Assembly (NCBI GenBank): GCA_963742725.1
Contig: CAVUMX010000001.1
Span: 930,001-994,000 of the forward strand
Reading direction: 5' to 3'
Length of the DNA stretch: 64,000 bases
From: CAVVAL01 sp963742725
Lineage (GTDB): Bacteria; Actinomycetota; Actinomycetes; Mycobacteriales; Cryptosporangiaceae
Shown piece by piece: positions 51,111-57,792 of this stretch. Numbering within the stretch: position 1 is the stretch's first letter; the number at the start of each line of letters is the position of its first letter. Made by a program: the position numbers and the translations under genes. A model generated the notes under the pieces. That model was not told where the DNA came from, made no database searches, and saw nothing but the letters and a program-made list of their open reading frames with translations.

Positions 51111-51467
51111 ATGGGATTGCTCTCCCGCTTCAAGGCCAGCCCCACGCCCGTCGCCACCGAGCACACGGTCATCGCCCGCTACGTGCTCACCGCCGGCCCG
51201 ACCGGCACCTCGACCGACATCCACGATGTCGCCACCCTCGAAGACCGCATCGTCGACGCGATCAGCGCCGCTCGGGTCGGCGAGTTCGAGGGCAGCCAGT
51301 TCGGCACGGGCGAGGTGACGCTCCTCATCTACGGCCCGGACGCCGACCGCCTGTTCGCGGTGGTCGAGCCGATCCTGCGCTCGTTCGCGCCGAGACCGGC
51401 GCAGATCGTGGTCCGGTACGGCAGCTTCGAGGACACCCGCGCCCCGGAGACCGTCATCCACCTGTAG
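51111..51467 (+). CDS. Conserved hypothetical protein
   Basis: A 118-residue protein with alternating strands and helices (VIARYVLTAGPTGTSTDIH, DRIVDAISAARVGEFEGSQF, GEVTLLIYGPDADRLFAVVE, IVVRYGSFEDT), looking like a small alpha/beta sandwich. I do not recognise a named domain; the shape resembles actinobacterial proteins found singly. ATG 51111 follows AAAGGA at eleven bases, a rather long gap. It lies 31 bp before hisN on the same strand. Confidence 0.7.
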   Translation: MGLLSRFKASPTPVATEHTVIARYVLTAGPTGTSTDIHDVATLEDRIVDAISAARVGEFEGSQFGTGEVTLLIYGPDADRLFAVVEPILRSFAPRPAQIVVRYGSFEDTRAPETVIHL

Positions 51468-51498
51468 TGCGGCAGGCCGGCACGATACGGTTCCGGCC

Positions 51499-52296
51499 AT
51501 GTCCCGCTACACCGACGACCTCGCGCTCGCCCACGTCCTGGCGGATACGGCCGACGCGATCTCGCTGAGCCGTTTCCGCGCGCTGGACCTGAAGGTCGAG
51601 TCCAAGCCCGACCTGACGCCGGTGAGCGACGCCGACACGTCCGTCGAGCAGGCGCTGCGCGCCACGCTGAGTCGGGCGCGCCCGCGGGACGCGGTCCTCG
51701 GCGAGGAGTTCGGGGCGACGCCGGCCGCGGCCGGGCCGGGGAACCGCCGGTGGGTCATCGACCCTATCGACGGGACGAAGAACTACGTGCGTGGCGTGCC
51801 CGTGTGGGCGACGCTCATCGCGCTGCTGGAGGGCGACCAGCCGGTCGCCGGGCTGGTGTCGGCGCCGGCGCTGGGCCGGCGCTGGTGGGGCGCTCTGGGG
51901 GCCGGCGCGTTCACCGGCAAGCAGCGGTCCGCCGCGACGCCGATCCTCGTGTCGGGCGTGAACCGACTCTCAGACGCATCCTTCTCATACTCGGACATTT
52001 CCGGCTGGGAGGAGCGGGGCCTCCTCGACGGCTTCCTCGATCTGGGCCGCGCGGTCTGGCGTACCCGGGGCTACGGCGACTTCTACAGCTACATGCTGCT
52101 GGCCGAGGGAACCGTCGACATCGCCGCCGAACCCGAGGTCTCGCTGTGGGACCTCGCCGCGCTGATCCCGATCGTCACCGAGGCCGGCGGCCGCTTCACC
52201 GACCTGAGCGGCGCCACCGGTCCGGCCGGCGGAAGCGCGGTCGCCACCAACGGACATCTGCACGACAGCGTCCTGAAGTACCTCGCACCACGCTGA
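51499..52296 (+). CDS. hisN: Histidinol-phosphatase (inositol monophosphatase family)
   Basis: A 265-residue Mg-dependent phosphatase carrying out the penultimate step of histidine synthesis in actinobacteria. Metal ligands: GEEFG, WVIDPIDGTKNYVRG and SLWDLAAL. The GxPVW..LIAL and RTRGYGDFYSYMLLAEG blocks match mycobacterial HisN (Rv3137). ATG 51499 follows TACGGT by seven bases, leaderless. No other his gene is in the window. Confidence 0.9.
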   Translation: MSRYTDDLALAHVLADTADAISLSRFRALDLKVESKPDLTPVSDADTSVEQALRATLSRARPRDAVLGEEFGATPAAAGPGNRRWVIDPIDGTKNYVRGVPVWATLIALLEGDQPVAGLVSAPALGRRWWGALGAGAFTGKQRSAATPILVSGVNRLSDASFSYSDISGWEERGLLDGFLDLGRAVWRTRGYGDFYSYMLLAEGTVDIAAEPEVSLWDLAALIPIVTEAGGRFTDLSGATGPAGGSAVATNGHLHDSVLKYLAPR

Positions 52297-52387
52297 CCAG
52301 TGCCTTCTCGCCGCGGGCCACGTGCCGTTCGGCGCACGGTCAGCCCTCGACAGGCCACCGGTCGCCTGGTGTGTCTATCCTCTGCGA

Positions 52388-53257
52388 GTGACTTATGGTT
52401 GGTTCTTCCTCGCGGGTGCGATTGCCACCTACGGGTTGGCCAACTTCCTCCAGGCCGTCGCCGCACGCCGGATCGACCCGCACGACACGCTCCATCCAGG
52501 GCTTCTGCTGCGGCTCGCGACGCACAAGACGTACCTCCTCGGCCTGGTCTGCCAGATCCTCGGATTCGTGTTCGCGTTCTTCGCACGCCGTGACCTGCCG
52601 CTGTTCCTCGTCCAGACGGGTGTGGCCGCCGGCCTCGGCGTCACGGCGATCCTCGGCGTGCTGCTGCTCAAGTGGCGGCACCCGCCCGCCGAGATCGCGC
52701 TGCTGATCATCCTCGGCGTCGGCCTCGCCGCGCTGATCATCTCCGCGCAGCGCAGCCCGTCCCGACCGCTCGGCACGGCGGAGGTCGTCGGGCTGGCGCT
52801 GGCGGTCGTCGTGATCGGCATCCTCGGCCGGCTGGCCGCCAAACTGCACGGCTCCCCCGGGTCCGTCGCGCTCGGTGCCCTCGCCGGCGTGGCGTTCGGC
52901 GCGGTGGCCGTGGCGTCCCGCCCGCTCGCCGGCGCCGACTCGATCTCCGGCTTCGTCACGAACCCGCTGCTCTACATCCTTCTCGCGCACGCGCTGGTCG
53001 GTCAGCTGCTGCTCGGCCTGGCGATGCAGCGCGGGTCTGCCACGGCCGCCGTGGCATCGATGGACGCGGCAGCCGCCATCCCCGCCGCCGCCATCGGCCT
53101 CTTCCTCCTCGGCGACCGGATCACGCCCGGCCTGGAGTGGCTCGCCGCGTTCGGCTTCGTCGCCGCGCTCGGCGCGGTCATCGGCCTGACCCGCTACGCG
53201 GAACCCCAGATCCACCCCAGCCAGGCGGACCGCGAAAAGATCCCCGTCAACGCCTGA
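52388..53257 (+). CDS. Multi-helix membrane protein, DMT/EamA-like
   Basis: A 289-residue protein with about nine or ten membrane helices and no large soluble domain. The two-part layout and the closing AAAAIPAAAIGLFLLGDRIT followed by a last helix resemble the drug/metabolite transporter fold, though the family match is loose. GTG 52388 follows TATCCT by six bases, leaderless. Its 3' end overlaps by 11 bp the decayed nucleotidyltransferase gene on the other strand. Confidence 0.75.
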   Translation: MTYGWFFLAGAIATYGLANFLQAVAARRIDPHDTLHPGLLLRLATHKTYLLGLVCQILGFVFAFFARRDLPLFLVQTGVAAGLGVTAILGVLLLKWRHPPAEIALLIILGVGLAALIISAQRSPSRPLGTAEVVGLALAVVVIGILGRLAAKLHGSPGSVALGALAGVAFGAVAVASRPLAGADSISGFVTNPLLYILLAHALVGQLLLGLAMQRGSATAAVASMDAAAAIPAAAIGLFLLGDRITPGLEWLAAFGFVAALGAVIGLTRYAEPQIHPSQADREKIPVNA

Positions 53258-53527
53258 CCGCGAGCCGCACCCGCACCACCAGATCGCTCAGCGCGGCATC
53301 GGCGGTCGACCGTTCCGGCAGCTGTGAGCGACTCGCAGGGCGGTGTCCAGCTCACGGTGGAGCCGTTCGGACGTCGGCCGTCGCACGCTCGGCCACAGCC
53401 GGCGCCGCGCTGTGCTCGCCGCGCACCTTGGCCTCGATCAGCGCCGAGACGTACCCGGCGACGGGTGGTCGGCCAGCGAGGTACGGCAGGTCCGCGACGA
53501 CCGCGACCGGAGGTTCAGCGCCGTCAC
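53247..53527 (-). pseudogene. 3' remnant of a second nucleotidyltransferase gene, two frameshifts
   Basis: Directly after the nucleotidyltransferase gene upstream, three consecutive minus-strand frames together spell the end of a related protein: PYLAGRPPVAGYVSALIEAK then VRGEHS, next ERLHRELDTALRVAH, then SQLPERSTADAALSDLVVRV followed by RLAVRR and a TGA at 53247. The first shift is near 53370 and the second near 53322. The N-terminal part that should hold the GS-DxD site is absent. Actinomycetes often carry two such genes in a row, so this is the wreck of the second. Confidence 0.78.
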
Positions 53528-54429
53528 GTAAGCTCCCGCGCCCGTACGTCGCGCAGCCATGCGTCCACCCGGACGGCGTCGGGCTCGGCGGGCAGCACCG
53601 TCCGCGCCGCCGCCTCGTCGAACTCCCCGTGCAACGCCATCCGCCACTTCTCGACCTCGTCCCACGGCACGGCGCCGCGACGGACGTCCAGCAGGCGCTC
53701 GCGATCGGCGCCGACGTCGAGCGGCAGCTGACCCGTGGCGAGCAGGTCACGCCCGGCGATGAGAAGGCGCAGCAGGTGCATGACGTGCTTCCACTTCGGC
53801 TCGCCGCGCTGGCGGACGTCGGCCTCGATCCGCTTGAACTGCGACAGCACGTAGCCGCCGTACGTCTGCTGGACGAGTTGCGACGCGAACGCCGTCCGCA
53901 GCGCCAGCAGCTCTTCGCCGAGCGGCGTGAGCGTGACGACCAGCGGCGAGCCGAGCAGTTCCAGCAGGTTCGGGTTCGCTTTGAGCGCCAGTTCGCAGAA
54001 GCGTTCGACCTCCCACGAGAACTGCTCCGGACCTGGACCCTCGACGTGGGTCGGCGGTTTCACGAGTGACCAGAACGACGAGGTCGGAGCCACGTACACG
54101 CCGCGCAGGTCGGTGTCCGAGTCATCCGTGGCCAGGCCGAACGCCCGCGAGCCGACCACCGCCGCGTAGATCGTGCGCTGCTCGACGAGGTCCTTGCCTG
54201 CGTCGTCGGCGGCCGGCAGCGCCAGGGCGGCCTGGTGCGCCTTGCGGAGCGTCAGCTCGCTCCGGGTCGCGGTGGCGACGCGGCCGTCCGGGAACTGGAC
54301 CCGGTACCCGCCGTTCTCCACACCGACGACCCGGCCGGTGGCGCCGCGCTGCACGGTCCGGCCGTCGGCGTCGGGGCGCGCGACCCGCAGCACCACCTGG
54401 GTGCCGGTGGGGAGCGTGGGCATCGTCAT
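53524..54429 (-). CDS. Predicted nucleotidyltransferase (DNA polymerase beta superfamily, YcgL/RlaP type)
   Basis: A 301-residue protein. Residues 1-65 form a small barrel-like head (GTQVVLRVARPDADGRTVQR, then GATGRVVGVENGGYRVQFPD); the nucleotidyltransferase site is VVGSRAFGLATDDSDTDLRGV (G-S and D-x-D), and a helical tail carries KPPTHVEGPG, LKANPNLLELLGSPL and GQLPLDVGADRERLL. Relatives are thought to modify RNA or repair RNA ends, unproven for this form. It ends 4 bp into the remains of a second such gene. Confidence 0.86.
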   Translation of the reverse strand: MTMPTLPTGTQVVLRVARPDADGRTVQRGATGRVVGVENGGYRVQFPDGRVATATRSELTLRKAHQAALALPAADDAGKDLVEQRTIYAAVVGSRAFGLATDDSDTDLRGVYVAPTSSFWSLVKPPTHVEGPGPEQFSWEVERFCELALKANPNLLELLGSPLVVTLTPLGEELLALRTAFASQLVQQTYGGYVLSQFKRIEADVRQRGEPKWKHVMHLLRLLIAGRDLLATGQLPLDVGADRERLLDVRRGAVPWDEVEKWRMALHGEFDEAAARTVLPAEPDAVRVDAWLRDVRARELT

Positions 54430-54472
54430 GCGCGCCAGCCTGCCCGGTCCGGTGCCGGCTGTCGTCCGGATA

Positions 54473-55237
54473 TCAGCTCGGCAGCTCGTACCGCAGCTTG
54501 TGCCTGTCGCCGGGGAGGATCGTCACCGAGACGCGCACCGGACGCTGTTCGGCGTACCCGGTGCGGACGTGCGCGAGCACCGGAACGCCCTGCCCGATGT
54601 CGAGCCGCTGCATCTCCAGCGGATCCGGCATGCGGGTGGTGATCTCGTCGACGAACCGCACCTGGACGTGGCCCATCTCGGCGAGGACGGCCGTCGCGCT
54701 GCCGGTGAACACCTGGGGATCGAGCAGCGGCGTGCCGTGCGCCAGCTCGAAGAGGTAGTAGGTCTCGGAGAAGGAAGACGGCTGCCCGTCCACGCTGCGG
54801 AGGCGCCGGCGCACGACCAGGTTCTCGCCGGGCGGCACTTCGAGCCGCTCCGCGATGTACTCGCTGGCGGCGACGATGCTGACCTCGATGCTCTGGTCGG
54901 GCACACGCCCCTGCGCGAGCGTCTGGTCGACGAAGTCGTCGAGACCGTTGGCGCGTCGGGCACCCGCGGCGGAATCGACCCGGTGGGTCCAGTTCATCCG
55001 TTCGCGGCGCCGGACGAGGCGCCCGGCCCGAGCCCGGCCAGCGGTGATCAGGCCCTCGTGGGCGAGCGCGTTGAGGGCCATTCGCGTGGTGTTGCGGGAC
55101 ACTCCGTACCTCTGGGCGAGGTCCATCTCTGTCGGGACTTGGGCGCCAGGGGCCAGCTCACCGTCGTTGATCGCTGCCCGCAGGTCGTTCGCGATCAGCT
55201 GGTAGAGCGGGTTGTCGCCGCCATCGACGGCAGCCAT
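54473..55237 (-). CDS. GntR-family regulator with UTRA domain
   Basis: A 254-residue regulator: winged helix about 8-78 (PGAQVPTEMDLAQRYGVSRN, TTRMALNALAHEGLITAGRA) and UTRA domain about 100-250. GntR proteins of this branch include KorSA-type regulators of integrative plasmids as well as chromosomal ones. A 15-bp palindrome 20 bp upstream of its start is a good autoregulatory operator. It is divergent from two tiny genes. Confidence 0.88.
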   Translation of the reverse strand: MAAVDGGDNPLYQLIANDLRAAINDGELAPGAQVPTEMDLAQRYGVSRNTTRMALNALAHEGLITAGRARAGRLVRRRERMNWTHRVDSAAGARRANGLDDFVDQTLAQGRVPDQSIEVSIVAASEYIAERLEVPPGENLVVRRRLRSVDGQPSSFSETYYLFELAHGTPLLDPQVFTGSATAVLAEMGHVQVRFVDEITTRMPDPLEMQRLDIGQGVPVLAHVRTGYAEQRPVRVSVTILPGDRHKLRYELPS

Positions 55238-55257
55238 CGCTGAGCCTCCCCTGAGCT

Positions 55258-55272
55258 TTTGGTCCTACCAAA
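55258..55272. promoter_or_regulatory. Operator palindrome upstream of the GntR gene
   Basis: TTTGGT-CCT-ACCAAA, perfect 6-bp arms with a 3-bp centre, begins 21 bp before the GntR start codon; the size and spacing suit a GntR dimer. Confidence 0.55.
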
Positions 55273-55317
55273 CTATCAGAACCTATTGACAGACCTCTGC
55301 ACGGTGCCACACCCTAT

Positions 55318-55335
55318 TTATTGTCGGAACAATAA
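55318..55335. promoter_or_regulatory. AT-rich inverted repeat in the divergent promoter region
   Basis: TTATTGT-CGGA-ACAATAA, perfect 7-bp arms, stands out in high-GC DNA about 80 bp from both divergent starts. It could be a second operator or part of the promoter core. Confidence 0.5.
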
Positions 55336-55398
55336 GACCGGAAGGTATCGATAGCCTAAGCGCAGCGTTGCGCCGGCTCCGTGAAGGAGGGCCGAGCG

Positions 55399-55617
55399 AT
55401 GATCCACGGTGGGGCAGGCCTGGTGCAGCGCCTACTCGACACGGCAGAACGGCTCCTGTGGGAGGAGCAGGACGCGCGGAAGGCAGCTGCCGGCTGGCAG
55501 GTGATCAAGCTCGGCCGGTGGCACCGCATGTACCGACACCCTGCACTCATCGCCGCGGCGGTCCGCTCCCAGGAGCGTAGGCGCCGTCCAACCCGGCTAA
55601 GGGAGCGTGTCGCATGA
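55399..55617 (+). CDS. Small basic protein, function unknown
   Basis: A 72-residue protein rich in Arg and Trp (LLDTAERLLWEEQDARKAAA, VIKLGRWHRMYRHPALIAAA), no membrane segment. The ATG at 55399 has AAGGAGG eight bases upstream. It overlaps the next small gene by ATGA and is divergent from the GntR gene, which probably controls both. Similar small pairs occur near regulators of integrative elements, but no element is present. Confidence 0.65.
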   Translation: MIHGGAGLVQRLLDTAERLLWEEQDARKAAAGWQVIKLGRWHRMYRHPALIAAAVRSQERRRRPTRLRERVA

Positions 55618-55877
55618 GCCGCGCGCTGCGAATCGTGTTCACCGTCGTCCTGCTGACGATCCTCTGGTCGTTCCGCCGCACCCGCGGCGCCTTCGTCGTC
55701 ACGTTCCTCGCCGGATTCTGGCTCCGCCGGACCTGGGTCACCGGCCCCGCCCGGCGCGGCCAGCTCGGCCCCGCCGGCCAGCCACCGAACTGGGTGCGGG
55801 CGGCGACCGACCAGGTCGGCGCCTCACGGGCCCTGACGTCCAGGGCATCACAGTCCGGCGCCGCCCGCTGGTGGTAG
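55614..55877 (+). CDS. Small membrane protein, function unknown
   Basis: An 87-residue protein with a hydrophobic N-terminal helix (ALRIVFTVVLLTILWSF) and a second weakly hydrophobic stretch (GAFVVTFLAGFWL) between basic residues, so one or two membrane spans. The C-terminal 40 residues are polar. Translationally coupled to the gene before it; a 9-bp stem follows at 55895. Confidence 0.65.
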   Translation: MSRALRIVFTVVLLTILWSFRRTRGAFVVTFLAGFWLRRTWVTGPARRGQLGPAGQPPNWVRAATDQVGASRALTSRASQSGAARWW

Positions 55878-55894
55878 CGCGGATCGGGAGGGGG

Positions 55895-55924
55895 CGGCCC
55901 CGGGCGTGAGAACGTCCGGGGCCG
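55895..55924 (+). terminator. Terminator-like stem
   Basis: CGGCCCCGG and CCGGGGCCG form a perfect 9-bp stem with a 12-base loop, 17 bp after the small membrane protein gene. No T-run. The following 170 bp to 56098 hold only imperfect inverted repeats and no gene I can support. Confidence 0.55.
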
Positions 55925-56098
55925 TGAATCCCGCCCGGACGGAGCAGCCCGGTCGCTCAGCCCTCTGCGCTGGTACGTGGAGCCGTGGCCACGAGCGGCC
56001 GGGCCCCCGGCGGCCTCGCGAACTGTCGGGGATATCGGGGTATCCCGCGCCCGGTTACCGCACGCCATCCCGAACAGTCCGGTTTGTGCCCGGGCCGG

Positions 56099-56389
56099 CT
56101 AGACCGGCGGGACCTCCCAGAAGCCGGCGTTGAGCAGGATCTGCACCTGCATCGCGACGTTGCTGATGACGGCATCGACGTGCAGATCGAGAATGACGTT
56201 GCCGTACGAGTCGTAGATGATCTGCTCCACGCGGCGGGCACCGAGCGACTCGCGCTCGTAGATCGTCGGCACGATCACGCACTCGCCGATCCGCGGCACC
56301 TGCGGGTACGGCACCTCGGCTTCGAGGATGAAGTGGCGCAGGCCGCCCGCGGAGGGGTCCTGGACACGGAACTGGTAGGTCACCTGCAC
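56099..56389 (-). CDS. Conserved hypothetical protein
   Basis: A 96-residue protein with a beta-rich fold (VTYQFRVQDPSAGGLRHFIL, PRIGECVIVPTIYERESLGA) ending DAVISNVAMQVQILLNAGFW. I do not recognise it. GTG 56389 is the preferred start; GTG 56431 would add fourteen residues (MWTGHRPAPWHTFS) and has only a weak AAAAGG upstream. Confidence 0.62.
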   Translation of the reverse strand: MQVTYQFRVQDPSAGGLRHFILEAEVPYPQVPRIGECVIVPTIYERESLGARRVEQIIYDSYGNVILDLHVDAVISNVAMQVQILLNAGFWEVPPV

Positions 56390-56503
56390 CGAGAAAGTGT
56401 GCCACGGTGCGGGCCGATGCCCGGTCCACACCTTTTCAGGGCGCCCCGGACCCCCTAGGGTAAGCGCCGTTTACCTCCCCTTTTGACCTGACTGGAGCTG
56501 CGC

Positions 56504-57025
56504 GTGCGCCGAGTCGTGACCGTCGTCATCACCGCCCTCGCTCTCATCGCGCCGGCCGCGCCGGCCGCGGCCGCGACGACCACCACAGAGGTCGCCTACC
56601 GGGAACAGGCTGTGATCGCCGCCGACCAGGCGCGCATCTGGAACCTCCTCGTCGACCTGCCGGGCTACTCGTCGTGGAACCCGTGGATCGTGCGCGCGGA
56701 GGGCGACGCCACACCGGGCAGCCTCGTCAAGGTGGACGTGGTCATCGGGCAGCACGTGATGGCGGCCCAACACACCGTGCTGGTCGTCGAGCCGCAGACC
56801 ACGTTCTGCTGGAAGGACTCCGGCTGGAACGCGCTGTTCGTCCACGGCCAGCGCTGCCGGACGCTTCAGCGGCGTGCGGACGGCACGGTTCTGTTCACGA
56901 ACGAACTGGTGCTCAGCGGGATCCTCAGCCCGGCAGCCGACCTCACCATCGGCAAGGCGATGCGGGACGGCATCAAGGCCGAGACCGCTGCTTTGAAGCG
57001 CGCAGCGGAAGGGCCGGCGACGTGA
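56504..57025 (+). CDS. Exported SRPBCC (polyketide cyclase-like) protein
   Basis: A 173-residue protein with a Sec signal peptide (RRVVTVVITALALIAPAAPA, AAA cleavage) and a START-like SRPBCC domain: IWNLLVDLPGYSSWNPWIVR is the family entry helix and loop. The fold makes a deep pocket for hydrophobic ligands. Exported versions are less usual; ligand unknown. GTG 56504 follows GGAG. Its last codons form part of a terminator stem. Confidence 0.85.
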   Translation: MRRVVTVVITALALIAPAAPAAAATTTTEVAYREQAVIAADQARIWNLLVDLPGYSSWNPWIVRAEGDATPGSLVKVDVVIGQHVMAAQHTVLVVEPQTTFCWKDSGWNALFVHGQRCRTLQRRADGTVLFTNELVLSGILSPAADLTIGKAMRDGIKAETAALKRAAEGPAT

Positions 57026-57041
57026 TCGTCACCGGCCCTTC
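57008..57041. terminator. Terminator stem overlapping the SRPBCC stop
   Basis: GAAGGGCCGGCGA pairs with TCACCGGCCCTTC (one mismatch) across an eight-base loop containing the TGA stop at 57023-57025. The next gene converges, so it may work both ways. Confidence 0.6.
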
Positions 57042-57052
57042 GACTCGAACCG

Positions 57053-57175
57053 TCAGTGCTCAGCCGGCTTGATCGGCTTGATGAGCGGCGTCGGCGAGGC
57101 GTTGCTCGTGGGCAGCTTCGGCGACTTGGTCTTCTTGGGCTTACGCACCTCGCGGCGCGGCTTGTCCTTGGACAT
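57053..57175 (-). CDS. Small Lys-rich protein, function unknown
   Basis: A 40-residue protein, MSKDKPRREVRKPKKTKSPK then a Pro/Ser tail ending IKPAEH. Short basic proteins beginning MSKDxPxRExxKPKK are widespread in actinobacteria and unstudied. GAAGGAGC lies a few bases upstream of the ATG at 57175, which decides this start; the longer frame has none. Likely disordered, perhaps nucleic-acid binding (inference). Confidence 0.72.
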   Translation of the reverse strand: MSKDKPRREVRKPKKTKSPKLPTSNASPTPLIKPIKPAEH

Positions 57176-57321
57176 TGGTTTAGCTCCTTCGAGGTCGGAC
57201 GATCGAGGACGGCTCAACCACCTCTGATCACATTCCTTGCCTCCCTCAGCCGCGCGACTCCCGGCAAGGAGCAGCGCACTCACCTCCGACGTTAGCCCCG
57301 GCTGCGACAGAGGTCACCTAC

Positions 57322-57696
57322 TTAATCGCCGGATTCCTTCCGCTTCCGCTCCTCCTCGGCAAGCCGCTTCTGCTCCTCGGCGGCGCGGCGCTGTTGTTCG
57401 GCCCGCTCGCGCAGGCCACGGAGGAACGCCTCGTCATCGTCGGGATTGGTGGCGGGCTGGCGGCCGGGCCGCTCGTACTCGGGGAAGCGGCTGGGCGCAG
57501 GCACGTCGGCACCTCGAGGGCGGCCGGCGATCAGCCAGAGGAGGGAGCCGATCGTGGGCAGGAACACGACGATCAGCAGCCACACGATCTTCGGCAGGTT
57601 GCGGATCTCGGACTCGTCGCGCGTGATCACGTCGACGATGCAGTAGATCCACAGCGCCAGAAGCGCGATACCGAGCAGGCCTCGCACGAGCAACAT
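57322..57696 (-). CDS. PLD nuclease N-terminal (PLDc_N) domain membrane protein
   Basis: A 124-residue protein with two membrane helices (LVRGLLGIALLALWIYCIVD; IVWLLIVVFLPTIGSLLWL) forming the PLDc_N domain normally found before phospholipase D-type enzymes, here alone, plus a polar tail ending in a charged coiled-coil-like segment (RERAEQQRRAAEEQKRLAEE). AAGGAGG precedes the ATG at 57696. Stand-alone PLDc_N proteins are common in actinobacteria; no role known. Confidence 0.85.
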   Translation of the reverse strand: MLLVRGLLGIALLALWIYCIVDVITRDESEIRNLPKIVWLLIVVFLPTIGSLLWLIAGRPRGADVPAPSRFPEYERPGRQPATNPDDDEAFLRGLRERAEQQRRAAEEQKRLAEEERKRKESGD

Positions 57697-57792
57697 GCCC
57701 GCAACCTCCTTCAACCGGATTCAAAGGTAGCGGATCCACGCCAATAATCCCCGCGAGGTGACGGACCGGCCGCACATATCCTTGGCGTCGTC

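Noticed and set aside
54473..55877. Integrative conjugative element
   Set aside because: No integrase, replication, transfer gene, tRNA or att repeat seen; only the GntR/small-gene layout is suggestive.
55960..56098. Imperfect inverted repeat around CGAACTGTCGGGGAT and ATCCCGAACAGTCC
   Set aside because: Arms differ at several positions and no regulator or gene start fits; treated as chance in GC-rich DNA.
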